NCBI RefSeq assembly: GCF_001659985.1
Contig: NZ_LYCS01000004.1
Span: 186,001-250,000 of the forward strand
Direction of reading: 5' to 3'
Origin: Oceanobacillus sp. Castelsardo
Lineage (GTDB): Bacteria > Bacillota > Bacilli > Bacillales > Amphibacillaceae
Length of the DNA stretch: 64,000 nucleotides
A model generated the notes under the pieces. It saw only the letters and a list, made by a program, of their open reading frames with translations. It was not told the origin of the DNA and did not search any database. Below are positions 28,471 to 37,258 of the stretch, piece by piece. The first letter of the stretch is position 1. Each line of letters starts with the position of its first letter. The translations under genes were made by a program, and so were the position numbers.

Positions 28471-30096
28471 CTATTCAGAAATAGAAACTTGGATAATTTC
28501 ATCCATTGTTGTTAATCCCGCTTTTACTTTTTCTAACCCATCTTGCATGAGAAATGACATACCATTCATTTTGGTATGTTCTTTAATATCTGCCATAGAA
28601 GCATGATTTAAAAGCAATCTTTTTACTTCATCATCTAAATCTAACACTTCATGTACAGCTAACCTACCTCGATATCCTTTTTGGTGACATGCACTGCATC
28701 CCTTACCATAAAAGACTTTGTCTATTTCTACACCATTCTTTTTAAAAATTTCTTTTTCCATTTCTGTTAAATCTCTTTCCGTTCTACAATCCCGGCAAAT
28801 CCTTCTTACTAACCGTTGTGCAACGACACCGGATAAAGAAGAAACTACTAAATATGGTTCAATCCCCATATCAAATAAGCGCGGGATTGTTTCGATTGCA
28901 TTATTTGTATGCAACGTACTAAACACTAAATGTCCTGTTAAGGAAGCACGAATAGCAATTTCAGCGGTTTCTTGATCACGTATTTCTCCCACCATGATAA
29001 TATTGGGGTCTTGTCGTAAAATGGAGCGTAACCCTTCAGCAAATGTCAGTCCCACTCTACCATTTACCTGAACCTGGTTAATCCCTTCTAGTTGATATTC
29101 CACAGGATCTTCAACGGTAATGATATTAACATTTTCTTTATTTAATTGGTTAATAGCTGCATATAACGTTGTTGATTTACCAGATCCGGTTGGTCCTGTT
29201 AACAGAACAAGGCCAGATGGTTGAGCGAGGAATTTTTTAAACTTTTGTTCATTCTCATTAGAAAAATCTAGTTCACTTAAGTCTAATAAAGTATTGGTTA
29301 AATCTAATATACGAATAACTACTTTTTCTCCATATACGGTTGGTAATGTTGAAATACGTAAATCAACAGGTGTAACACCAACAGTTGTTTTTATCCTTCC
29401 ATCCTGAGGCAAACGAGTTCTCGTAATATCTAAATCAGCTAAAATTTTAATTCTAGCAATTAAAGAGTTTTGCAACTGTTTAGAAACAATTTTTTCCGTT
29501 TGTAATTGTCCATCAATACGATATCTTACGTAAACACTTGCTTCATGCGGGTCAATATGAATATCGCTAGCTTTTAATTGGACTCCTGTTGTTAGCAGTT
29601 GGTCCAACAACTTAATAACTGGAGATTCATCCCCTTCGTTTTCATTAATTGCTAAAGCTTCTGCTTCATTTTTATAATAATATTTATTTATCGCATATAA
29701 AATATCATCTCTTGCCGCAATAACAGGTGAAATACTAATACCTGTGGATAATTCTAAATCATCAATAACGAAATAATCCATCGGGTCTTTCATGGCAACC
29801 AATAGTTCATTATCTTGAATCCGTAATGGCATAATATAATGTTCTTGTGCCATTTCTTTAGAAATAAGTCCGAGTACATTTTCATCTATTGGGTAACGAT
29901 ATAATGATACATGCGGAATACCTAATTGATATTCAAGCACTTCAATTAATTGTTGTTCTGTTATATAACCTAAATCAAGCAAGGCGTCACCGAGCTTTTG
30001 ATTTTCATTTTTATTTTCTAAAGCTTCTCTAACTTGATCCTCTGTTACCAGACTAGCTTCTTGAAGTAAATCCCCCAGGCGTTTACGAACTAACAT
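28471..30096 (-). CDS. pilB: Pilus extension ATPase PilB
   Basis: 541-residue assembly ATPase. The N-terminus (about 1-60) has two MshEN-like repeats: RLGDLLQEASLVTEDQVREA and KLGDALLDLGYITEQQLIEV, a module that binds c-di-GMP in some homologues. The core has SDIHIDPHEASVYVRYRIDG, Walker A GPTGSGKSTTLYAA, Walker B PNIIMVGEIRDQETA and SLTGHLVFSTLHTNNA. A zinc-binding four-cysteine site (CRDC ... CSAC) lies near residue 400. It is followed by pilT with about 10 bp between the ends. Confidence 0.95.
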   Translation of the reverse strand: MLVRKRLGDLLQEASLVTEDQVREALENKNENQKLGDALLDLGYITEQQLIEVLEYQLGIPHVSLYRYPIDENVLGLISKEMAQEHYIMPLRIQDNELLVAMKDPMDYFVIDDLELSTGISISPVIAARDDILYAINKYYYKNEAEALAINENEGDESPVIKLLDQLLTTGVQLKASDIHIDPHEASVYVRYRIDGQLQTEKIVSKQLQNSLIARIKILADLDITRTRLPQDGRIKTTVGVTPVDLRISTLPTVYGEKVVIRILDLTNTLLDLSELDFSNENEQKFKKFLAQPSGLVLLTGPTGSGKSTTLYAAINQLNKENVNIITVEDPVEYQLEGINQVQVNGRVGLTFAEGLRSILRQDPNIIMVGEIRDQETAEIAIRASLTGHLVFSTLHTNNAIETIPRLFDMGIEPYLVVSSLSGVVAQRLVRRICRDCRTERDLTEMEKEIFKKNGVEIDKVFYGKGCSACHQKGYRGRLAVHEVLDLDDEVKRLLLNHASMADIKEHTKMNGMSFLMQDGLEKVKAGLTTMDEIIQVSISE

Positions 30097-30099
30097 GTT

Positions 30100-30579
30100 C
30101 TATTCCTCACTCTCTGACTGCAATTGAAGTACTATTTGTCCATCTACTGATTTAGATTTTCGATATGCCTTTCCGCCACTTTTACTAGTAAACTTAATCG
30201 TTATTTCATTATTATCTTCATCATATTTGGGATTTTCTTTCAACTCTATTTCGAACCATCGTTGTTGACCATCTACAGGAATCTTAAGCTCGGATTTATT
30301 AATAATGTCTATAATTTCATCTTCTAAACTACCTAAATTATTACTATTATCATTTGCGATCATTTGTAATTCCTCTTGATGTCCTTCTATTTTTTTTTGA
30401 AAATAGGTGATCCCCATCTCAGCAACTAATTGAGCATCCATTTGCTGTTCCATTGTTGAAACTTGTCTAGTTGTATTTGTTATTTGTGTAAATAAGCCTA
30501 ATATAAAAATAGATATTAATGTAATAATAAAAAGACTATATATCAAAGCTATCCCTTGCTCATTCTGTAATTTCATCAT
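30100..30579 (-). CDS. PilX-like minor pilin or pilus assembly protein
   Basis: 159 residues from the Met behind AGGTGATC. The start NEQGIALIYSLFIITLISIF places a GIALIYSL segment where PilX-type proteins have the prepilin cleavage and hydrophobic helix, then a soluble domain with beta-strands. The usual Glu at +5 is absent, as in PilX proteins. It overlaps the preceding minor pilin by 20 nt and ends 3 nt before pilB. Confidence 0.65.
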   Translation of the reverse strand: MMKLQNEQGIALIYSLFIITLISIFILGLFTQITNTTRQVSTMEQQMDAQLVAEMGITYFQKKIEGHQEELQMIANDNSNNLGSLEDEIIDIINKSELKIPVDGQQRWFEIELKENPKYDEDNNEITIKFTSKSGGKAYRKSKSVDGQIVLQLQSESEE

Positions 30580-30994
30580 TTTGATCACCTGAAATATAAG
30601 TAAAGGACTTACTGATTGGTTCTCCTTTACTATTATAAATGATAATTTCGGTTCGGTATAAATCAACATCTTCTCTGCATGCTTTTAATTCAGCACTGAA
30701 GAGACTATTTTTTGTAGGATAAGAAACCATGGTTGTATAATTCTCATTATCACATGTTTTCTTATTTACTTTAGATCCGAAAAGACTATCAGCTTCTTTT
30801 TCTTGAATTTCATAAGCTACTTGACTTAATAAATTACTTGCAATTAATTCATCTTCTGTATTTTGATTCCAACTCATCATTTGTGGAAAAAATGGCATAA
30901 GTACTAGAACGATTATACTTAATATCGTAATTGATGCTATAATTTCAATTAGGGTGAATCCTTTACTATTTATTTTTTTAAATTTAAGATACAC
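30560..30994 (-). CDS. Minor pilin with class III signal peptide (PilV-like)
   Basis: 144 residues beginning at a GTG preceded by GGAG. The leader KFKKINSKG ends in the prepilin cleavage Gly, followed by FTLIEIIASITILSIIVL with Glu at +5. The globular part has two cysteines (positions about 74 and 101) that could form a disulfide. It is the first gene of the minus-strand pilus operon, back-to-back with the plus-strand minor pilin. Confidence 0.85.
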   Translation of the reverse strand: MYLKFKKINSKGFTLIEIIASITILSIIVLVLMPFFPQMMSWNQNTEDELIASNLLSQVAYEIQEKEADSLFGSKVNKKTCDNENYTTMVSYPTKNSLFSAELKACREDVDLYRTEIIIYNSKGEPISKSFTYISGDQNDEITE

Positions 30995-31055
30995 TAGAAT
31001 TCACTCCATTTATCATACTTTTATCCTATTATATCATTTTATAAGGTGTGTAAAT

Positions 31056-31886
31056 ATGAAAAATCGACATTTTTTTAACCAAAAGGGGTTGACTTTAGTA
31101 GAGTTGCTTGCAGCACTTGGTTTGTTTGCTGTTGTTATCGCACTATCAGCTACGGTCATTGTTCAATTTATTGGAAGTAATGAAAAGACTAGCGGGCAAA
31201 TTTCGTTACAACAAGAAGCGAATATAGCTATTAATGAACTCCGAAATCAATATATTCAAGGGCAAGATAAACTCTGTATAAGTCAGTCAGAAATTGACTT
31301 CACATTTGAAAATGTCAAAAATGGAAATGCAATCAATGAATGTATAGAAGTAACTGGAAATCCACTTAGCTTCTCCTTGGGGGCAACTAGCCACTCTGAT
31401 GATTCTATAATTCTACAAACCACGTTTAATAATAAAAAAGAGGAATTAGTTATACCTTTACCTATTAAAAATAATGATGAAGGTACGGAAACACCTAAAC
31501 CACCTGAGGATTTTGATAATGAAGATAATATGAATAAGTGTACTTTTCCAAATGATGTTCAATTTAACAAATACGTCTACATTGCAAACGGAAACAGTAC
31601 TAAACGGTGTCCAGATGGATACTTATTCAAAAAGAATGCAGCCTTTACGAACGGTTTTTATATTCACAACCATAATAAAGTAACTGTAGAAGGTAATTTG
31701 TACGTATTAAGTGAATTTTATATTAGTAATCATGTAGATGTTGTTGTTTTAGGTAATTTGTATGTAGAGGATAGAACCGTAATAAAACCGAATGGAAGTT
31801 TAGATGTTAAGGGGAAAATTTGTCAGGTCAATGACATTAATAATATAGAAGAGATTGATGGTTGTGAAAAAGAAATCGAACTTTAA
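31056..31886 (+). CDS. Divergent minor pilin with beta-helix-like C-terminus
   Basis: 276 residues from the ATG behind AAGGTG. The short leader ends QKG, then LTLVELLAALGLFAVVIALS with the +5 Glu, a standard pilin N-terminus. After a Pro/Thr/Glu-rich linker (about 145-160) the last 110 residues contain repeated short strands (FYIHNHNKVTVEGNLYVL, FYISNHVDVVVLGNLYVE, KPNGSLDVKGKI), which look like a polymer-forming beta-solenoid of bactofilin type. The role could be a tip or adhesion subunit; that is inference. Confidence 0.82.
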   Translation: MKNRHFFNQKGLTLVELLAALGLFAVVIALSATVIVQFIGSNEKTSGQISLQQEANIAINELRNQYIQGQDKLCISQSEIDFTFENVKNGNAINECIEVTGNPLSFSLGATSHSDDSIILQTTFNNKKEELVIPLPIKNNDEGTETPKPPEDFDNEDNMNKCTFPNDVQFNKYVYIANGNSTKRCPDGYLFKKNAAFTNGFYIHNHNKVTVEGNLYVLSEFYISNHVDVVVLGNLYVEDRTVIKPNGSLDVKGKICQVNDINNIEEIDGCEKEIEL

Positions 31887-31920
31887 TCGAAATTAACAGT
31901 ATGTAATTTGCATAACTAAG

Positions 31921-31962
31921 AAAAACACGCATTGTTTGAATTTCACCACAATGCGTGTTTTT
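31921..31962. terminator. Bidirectional terminator between the minor pilin and ytkL
   Basis: A perfect 15-bp stem, AAAAACACGCATTGT with ACAATGCGTGTTTTT, over a 12-nt loop, ends both converging genes. Confidence 0.9.
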
Positions 31963-31998
31963 AATTCTATTCGCTTAAGAAGATAGCAGTTACATTTT

Positions 31999-32679
31999 TT
32001 ACAACTCTATTCCTTCCCCTACCTTCAACACTCTACCTTCCCCAGTCCTCACCTTACTTACAAAATCATCCGGATCCTGCTCAATAACTGGGAACGTATT
32101 ATAATGTACAGGAACAACAATCTTCGCATTAATCCAATCCGCAGCCACTAACGCATCGTCAGGTCCCATTGTAAAATTATCACCTATTGGAATAAAGGCA
32201 ACATCAATATCATTCATTTCACCGTACATTTTCAGATCTGTAAATAATGCCGTGTCTCCAACATGATAAATCGTCTTACCTTCTACCGTTAGTAGAATCC
32301 CTCCCGGCATACCGCCATATACGACATTGCCATCTTCTTCTGTATAAGAGGAGCCGTGAAATGCTTGTGTGAATTTAACTTTTCCAAAATCAAATTCACG
32401 TGAACCACCAATATGCATTGGATGCGCATTTAAGCCTTTAGAAGACAGATAATTAGCTAATTCATTTGGAGCAACTACTAATGCATCATTACGTTTTGCT
32501 ATTTCAAAGGTGTCTCCAACATGATCGTTATGTGCATGTGTTAATAAGATAACATCAGCCTTAACAGTACTTGCATCCAAATCACATGCTTCATTGCCAG
32601 ATATAAACGGGTCAAATAAAATCGTATGATTCGTTGTTTCAACTTTTACAACAGAATGTCCATGATAAGATACTTTCAT
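31999..32679 (-). CDS. ytkL: YtkL-like metal-dependent hydrolase (UPF0173)
   Basis: 226-residue metallo-beta-lactamase-fold hydrolase. Zinc ligands are in [22 protein letters not shown] and the C-terminal [10 protein letters not shown]. It corresponds to YtkL, which in B. subtilis also lies between ytoI and ackA. Substrate unknown. The start ATG has a plausible AAGGGAG upstream. It marks the return to conserved gene order after the pilus locus. Confidence 0.9.
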   Translation of the reverse strand: MKVSYHGHSVVKVETTNHTILFDPFISGNEACDLDASTVKADVILLTHAHNDHVGDTFEIAKRNDALVVAPNELANYLSSKGLNAHPMHIGGSREFDFGKVKFTQAFHGSSYTEEDGNVVYGGMPGGILLTVEGKTIYHVGDTALFTDLKMYGEMNDIDVAFIPIGDNFTMGPDDALVAADWINAKIVVPVHYNTFPVIEQDPDDFVSKVRTGEGRVLKVGEGIEL

Positions 32680-32747
32680 GTTTGTTCAACTCCCTTTAAG
32701 AATGTATATTTTTCATTCTACTAGAAGATTATTAATTCTTCCAATGT

Positions 32748-34304
32748 TTAATAGTTTTGCCATGATTTCTCATAAATACCAATTAAATGCGGATCAATTA
32801 AGGTATTTGGCTTGAGCTTAATCTTTTCTCCTTTTTTTGATTCAATCTGTTTATCTTCATCTTTTCCAAAATAGGTCAAACTAGGTAATATATCAGTTGT
32901 CAAAAATTTAGTTGGAGCATGAATGTCGATACGATTTACATCTATTTTCTGCCTAGAGGCCATGACAAAGCCCCAATTACCAAAGCTTGGTATATCCACA
33001 TGGAAATTCTCCACTTGTAATCCTGTTGATGCAACGGTTTCTGATATCGTCCAGTATACTTCTGTTGCAAATACGGGACTTGTACCTTGAATCATTGTTG
33101 CTCCATCTGGGGATAAATGATTCCTTACTAATGAATAAAACTCCCATGTATACAACTTATTTAAACTTTCATCATTTGGATCTGGTAAATCCACAATAAT
33201 GACATCATATATTTCATCACTATTTTCGAGAAATTGAAAAGCATCCGTGTTGATTACCTCAACCTTTTCATTTTTTAGTGAACTCTCATTTAATTCTAGA
33301 ACTAGACGATTGTTATTGGCTAATTCAACAACTGCAGGGTCTAAGTCTACGAGGGTAATCTTTTCCACATCATCGTATTTTAGTATTTCTTTCGTGGCAA
33401 TTCCATCTCCCCCGCCGAGAATAAGAATATTTCTTGGATGTTCCACATAAGACATCGGCGGATGAACTAATACCTCATGATATCGATGTTCATCAGCGGA
33501 ACTAAATTGCAAGGAACCGTTTAAATAAAGCCGTACATCATTTGTGTGATAATCTTGGGTAAGAATAATTTTTTGATAACTACTTTCCTCCATATGTATC
33601 ATGGGATCCTTATATAATTTTTGTTCAAAATGAAAGGCCGCTTCTTCCCCAAAGAATATACCAATAATGAGAGCAATTAATATTGCTATCCCAAGGAAGG
33701 CATGTATACCAAACCTCTTAATTTCATAACGGAACAGCCATAGAACTGTAAGTGCAATAATTACATTAACGCAACCAACGAAAAAGGCAGATTTAACTAA
33801 ACCGAACTGTGGACGAAGTAAAAAGACGAAGAGCAAACCTCCAATTAACCCACCTGCGTAATCGGAAAATAACACCCTTGCCGTACTACGATTTAACTGC
33901 ACCCCAATATCATTAGCTTTACGAATGAGAATTGGCAATTCGAATCCTGTTAATGCACCGATAATAATAGTAATAGCGTATAAGAAAAAGGCATCCGTTC
34001 CCTCTGGTGCAAATGCGGTTATTCCGAACATCATAAAACTAGAAAAACCACCAATTAAGCCTACAGAAAATTCTACCCACACAAATGCTAAAATTAAATT
34101 TTTCATTACCTTTTCACTAAGACTAGCCCCAATTCCCATCCCAGTTAAAAATAAGGAAATGGTTAAGGTATATTGTTTTACCCCATCACCTAAAATATAA
34201 GAACCTAACGCACCAAATAACACTTCAAAAACAATTCCACAAATAGAAACAATCCCACTAGACCAATAAATAATATTACTTTTTCGTATTGCCTCATGAT
34301 TCAT
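32748..34304 (-). CDS. Membrane-anchored spermidine-synthase-like protein
   Basis: 518 residues: an N-terminal membrane domain of about seven helices (about 15-215) fused to an aminopropyltransferase-fold domain (about 235-470). The latter has LYLNGSLQFSSADEHRYHEVLVHPP, the SAM-binding ILILGGGDGIATKEIL and the acidic VDLDPAVVELA and VIIVDLPDPND. Catalytic Asp residues of true spermidine synthases are largely in place. It is the last gene of the PspA operon. Such membrane fusions recur beside PspA and DUF350 genes; whether they make polyamines is not settled. Confidence 0.85.
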   Translation of the reverse strand: MNHEAIRKSNIIYWSSGIVSICGIVFEVLFGALGSYILGDGVKQYTLTISLFLTGMGIGASLSEKVMKNLILAFVWVEFSVGLIGGFSSFMMFGITAFAPEGTDAFFLYAITIIIGALTGFELPILIRKANDIGVQLNRSTARVLFSDYAGGLIGGLLFVFLLRPQFGLVKSAFFVGCVNVIIALTVLWLFRYEIKRFGIHAFLGIAILIALIIGIFFGEEAAFHFEQKLYKDPMIHMEESSYQKIILTQDYHTNDVRLYLNGSLQFSSADEHRYHEVLVHPPMSYVEHPRNILILGGGDGIATKEILKYDDVEKITLVDLDPAVVELANNNRLVLELNESSLKNEKVEVINTDAFQFLENSDEIYDVIIVDLPDPNDESLNKLYTWEFYSLVRNHLSPDGATMIQGTSPVFATEVYWTISETVASTGLQVENFHVDIPSFGNWGFVMASRQKIDVNRIDIHAPTKFLTTDILPSLTYFGKDEDKQIESKKGEKIKLKPNTLIDPHLIGIYEKSWQNY

Positions 34305-34397
34305 CTTTTACTTCACTCCGAAACCAAAATACATGCTAAATAAACAACGAATAAAGAAGACCAAGCATTTGCCTGGCCATTAACTAAAGAATTTTTA

Positions 34398-34793
34398 TTA
34401 TGTAATTGATGCTCCCACTACGAAACCAAGACCAATCGAAACACTCATAGACAATATACCAACCGCAATATTATTGTTTTTTAACTGTTCTTCAATCGAA
34501 AATGTTCGTGTCAATAGTTCCACAATAACATAGGCAACCATTTGTAACACAACCCCAACAAGTCCCCAAATGATCGTGTCGTAAATGTGGGCACTATTAT
34601 AAATCGCAAAAGCAAGAATTAAACAAATTCCTATTATTTTTCCTGATACAGATAAGGAAACTGCAACATTACCATTTTTAATTTCTTCATAATCTTTATA
34701 CTTTCGGGTAATATTTTCAAAAATAAACAATCCAATTAGGACAATTACTATTGATATAAAGAAATACACTATTGTTCCTATAAATGCATTCAT
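34398..34793 (-). CDS. DUF350 (YjfL-like) membrane protein
   Basis: 131 residues with four hydrophobic helices (about 5-27, 45-65, 75-95, 110-130). The first is followed by a polar stretch and ENGNVAVSLSVSGKIIGI-like sequence (KNGNVAVSLSVSGKI), and the second half repeats it with NNNIAVGILSMSVSIG, the internal duplication typical of DUF350. Function unknown; it consistently accompanies PspA-type stress operons. It is 14 nt behind the DUF4247 gene. Confidence 0.85.
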   Translation of the reverse strand: MNAFIGTIVYFFISIVIVLIGLFIFENITRKYKDYEEIKNGNVAVSLSVSGKIIGICLILAFAIYNSAHIYDTIIWGLVGVVLQMVAYVIVELLTRTFSIEEQLKNNNIAVGILSMSVSIGLGFVVGASIT

Positions 34794-34807
34794 TTATAAA
34801 CCTCCTC

Positions 34808-35479
34808 TTATTTACCAGCTCCTGGTCCACCACCACGATAAGTCGAGTTCCCACGATTAGGTGTTCCAGACATAGAACCGCCATAATATCCCCCAGTGTA
34901 ACCACCATAACAACCATGATTCACACATTCTTGGGATCTTCTTGAACTCCAATTATTGCCAAATAAACTGTCTAGCATTCGTATCGTAAAATATGTACTT
35001 AAAAAACTAGGCGAATAATTCCTCTTAACGAATGTTTCGCTCGCCACTTCAATTAATAAGACATCACGATCGGCTTCACTTAGTTTTAAAGTGACAAAGT
35101 AATCTGGATAAATAAACATTTGTGAATCATCTACAACTTCACTTACCTCATTGGGTTGCACTTTTTCAGTTAATAAAGTACTCAATTCATTTAATTGAAA
35201 TTGTGTTGTAGCATAAATTTCCGCCATACTATCATCTTCCATCACAACATCTACCTGAGGAAAATTAGAAGCAATAATCGCATCAATTTGATTACTAGGA
35301 CTTTCTTTTAAGTTATTCAAAATAGTTTCTTTCGGCGATTGTTCAGGAATATCTTCGGCCATAATCTCCATGTTTTCTTCCATTCCACGGTTCGAACTAT
35401 CTGGCATAGGGGATGAACATGCTGTAATAAGTAATAAAAATAAAATAAGCCCAGTCCAAACTATCCACTTTTTATACAA
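34808..35479 (-). CDS. DUF4247-type lipoprotein
   Basis: 223 residues with a lipoprotein signal peptide and lipobox LITAC (Cys near position 21), so it should be anchored on the outer face of the membrane. The middle domain (about 60-180) fits DUF4247. The C-terminus is a Gly/Tyr/Ser-rich tail (GGYTGGYYGGSMSG ... GGGPGAGK). It lies between pspA and DUF350 genes and may report on envelope state; that role is inference. Confidence 0.75.
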   Translation of the reverse strand: MYKKWIVWTGLILFLLLITACSSPMPDSSNRGMEENMEIMAEDIPEQSPKETILNNLKESPSNQIDAIIASNFPQVDVVMEDDSMAEIYATTQFQLNELSTLLTEKVQPNEVSEVVDDSQMFIYPDYFVTLKLSEADRDVLLIEVASETFVKRNYSPSFLSTYFTIRMLDSLFGNNWSSRRSQECVNHGCYGGYTGGYYGGSMSGTPNRGNSTYRGGGPGAGK

Positions 35480-35515
35480 AGTAATCCCCCCTTCAACTAT
35501 CTTCTGAAAATAAAA

Positions 35516-35535
35516 GGAGCAGCAATAACTGCTCC
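35516..35535 (-). terminator. Internal terminator behind pspA
   Basis: GGAGCAG pairs with CTGCTCC over 6 nt, followed on the minus strand by TTTTATTTT. It would make DUF4178-PspA transcripts more abundant than the distal genes. Confidence 0.7.
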
Positions 35536-35543
35536 ACTTCTAT

Positions 35544-36209
35544 TTATTTCCCTAGTTTTTCTTTAAGGGCTGCCAATTCATCATCAATATCATTTGTTTC
35601 TAATTCTTTAAATTCATCATCAAGGGAACGACTTTCTCTTGATAAATCTTCACTTGTTTCAGCTTCTGCTTCATATCGTAACACTTTCTCTTCCATACGT
35701 TCAAACCCTTGTTTGGACTCATCATTTCCAATCGATGACATGGTACGGTTGATTTTCGTTCTTGTTTTTGCGGATTCTGCACGAGCTTTCAAGGAATCTT
35801 TCTTCAATTTCATTTCATTATATTCTTTTTTCATTTCATCTAATTTATCACGAAGCATGTCTGCATCTTGCTTTGCTTGCTCCCAAGATTCATTTAAACT
35901 TTGAGCAGTTGACTCATGATCTTTTTTATCTTGTAATGCTCGACGTGCTAATTCGTCATTCCCGGCTTCAATAGCTTTTACAGCTTGTTCCTGTCTCTTT
36001 TCTACCATGGCATTTGCATCGTTCGCTTTACGCTTCAGCATTTTTTCATTTGCAATTTGTTTTGCGACCGCAGCTTCTACTTCGCGAATATCCTCTGCCA
36101 TATCACGCATGTATTGATCAAGCATTTTTACTGGATCTTCCGCCTTTTCTAGTACTGAATTCAACTCTGAACTAACAACTGTTTTAACGCGTTTGAAAAA
36201 ATTAAACAT
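35544..36209 (-). CDS. pspA: PspA/IM30 family envelope-stress protein
   Basis: 221-residue, almost entirely coiled-coil protein of the ESCRT-III-related PspA/Vipp1/LiaH family. The N-terminal amphipathic helix (FNFFKRVKTVVSSELNSVLEKAEDP) is the membrane-binding element, followed by MLDQYMRDMAEDIREVEAAVA. Forms membrane-repair oligomers under envelope stress. It is the second gene behind a sigma-W-type promoter; B. subtilis pspA (ydjF) is likewise a sigma-W target. Confidence 0.94.
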   Translation of the reverse strand: MFNFFKRVKTVVSSELNSVLEKAEDPVKMLDQYMRDMAEDIREVEAAVAKQIANEKMLKRKANDANAMVEKRQEQAVKAIEAGNDELARRALQDKKDHESTAQSLNESWEQAKQDADMLRDKLDEMKKEYNEMKLKKDSLKARAESAKTRTKINRTMSSIGNDESKQGFERMEEKVLRYEAEAETSEDLSRESRSLDDEFKELETNDIDDELAALKEKLGK

Positions 36210-36221
36210 ATATTTTCCTCC

Positions 36222-36740
36222 TTAAAATGATCCTGCTATAATTTTTAATTCATAGGCTTCAATAGAATAACCAAGGCTAACTTCAACCTCAGTACCCCAT
36301 GACTCAACACTTAAATAACCTTCCTCATTCTTATCAACATAGTCCGCATAGTGAGTTTCCATTCCTTGAAGATTAGAACCTCTTCCTTCGCCGAGCACGC
36401 GTGCAGTTCCTTCTTCCTCTTTAAAATATGTTTTATTTTCATATGTTATCTGTTTAGGATATGGTTTAGATACTGGAACTTGAACTCTTTTATATATGCC
36501 TAGTTCTAATTCATCATCCATTTCTGCGGATAGCCAAATCGTCTGATGTCCACCCTCTTCCAGCAATTGATAGCTTAACCACTCATACCCACCATCACGA
36601 TATGTGATTTTTCCTACTACTTCATAATCTCGAAGATCGTAGGTAATAATATCACCAATTTGTATGTTCAAAGCATTTCTCTCTTTTGGTTCAACTTTAT
36701 CTGCTTTTTTACTAGAAAAAAGTTTTGAAAATAATCCCAC
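36222..36740 (-). CDS. DUF4178 protein
   Basis: 172 residues, soluble. The core (about 28-160) has the DUF4178 pattern: IGDIITYDLRDYEVVGKITY, WLSYQLLEEGG, and the ending SVESWGTEVEVSLGYSIEAYEL. Family function unknown; it is regularly next to PspA, DUF350 and DUF4247 genes. It is the first gene of the operon, 12 nt ahead of pspA. Confidence 0.82.
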   Translation of the reverse strand: MGLFSKLFSSKKADKVEPKERNALNIQIGDIITYDLRDYEVVGKITYRDGGYEWLSYQLLEEGGHQTIWLSAEMDDELELGIYKRVQVPVSKPYPKQITYENKTYFKEEEGTARVLGEGRGSNLQGMETHYADYVDKNEEGYLSVESWGTEVEVSLGYSIEAYELKIIAGSF

Positions 36741-36782
36741 AAATTCACCTCAATTCACTCATTTATCATCTTTAATTAGTAA

Positions 36783-36808
36783 TACGGTTCTAGTTTAAAA
36801 AGGTTTCA
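36783..36808 (-). promoter_or_regulatory. ECF sigma-W-type promoter of the PspA operon
   Basis: On the minus strand TGAAAC, exactly 16 bp, then CGTA: a perfect match to the sigma-W consensus, ending 43 bp before the DUF4178 start. Envelope stress (cell-wall antibiotics, alkaline shock, membrane damage) would be the expected inducer. Confidence 0.8.
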
Positions 36809-36962
36809 AAAAACATTTCATAAATTTTATTTTTTCATCTTTTATTTTATCATATGTAGGGAGATGTATGGCAAGTGGGGTAGCATTTTATTTTACTACG
36901 AGATTGATCTTTTCGAGGTTTTAAAATTCATATTATCGCGGTCTTTACAATTAAAGCCCAAT

Positions 36963-36992
36963 AAAAAAGGAAACCTTAAGGCTTCCTTTTTT
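36963..36992 (-). terminator. Terminator after the small gene at 36996
   Basis: AAAAAAGGAA pairs with TTCCTTTTTT, with a further ACCTT/AAGGC inner stem. The rest of 36809-36962 shows no gene. Confidence 0.75.
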
Positions 36993-36995
36993 ATA

Positions 36996-37184
36996 TTACG
37001 CTTTTCGATTATTAAAATGATGGATTCCAATATTATTTTGTAATTCATCTTCCACCACACCACTTTGATAACTTTCCATCAGTTGATTCTGTACAGCTTG
37101 AATCCCATCTTTATCTTCAATAAATTCTCGCTTCACATTGTTGATCATTTGTGAATCCACATTATTTTTATTAACTTTCGTCAC
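36996..37184 (-). CDS. Small hypothetical protein, 62 residues
   Basis: Short acidic, Asn/Gln-rich protein (NKNNVDSQMINNVKREF ... GIHHFNNRKA), no membrane segment. GGAGG lies 8 nt before the chosen GTG; another GTG is one codon upstream. It has its own terminator and is divergent from the usp gene. I do not recognise it. Confidence 0.55.
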   Translation of the reverse strand: MTKVNKNNVDSQMINNVKREFIEDKDGIQAVQNQLMESYQSGVVEDELQNNIGIHHFNNRKA

Positions 37185-37258
37185 CACAATCACCTCCGTA
37201 AAATTAGTATGTCCTAAAATGTTGTACTAATGTTGTAACATTCTTTCCAAAAATTAGA

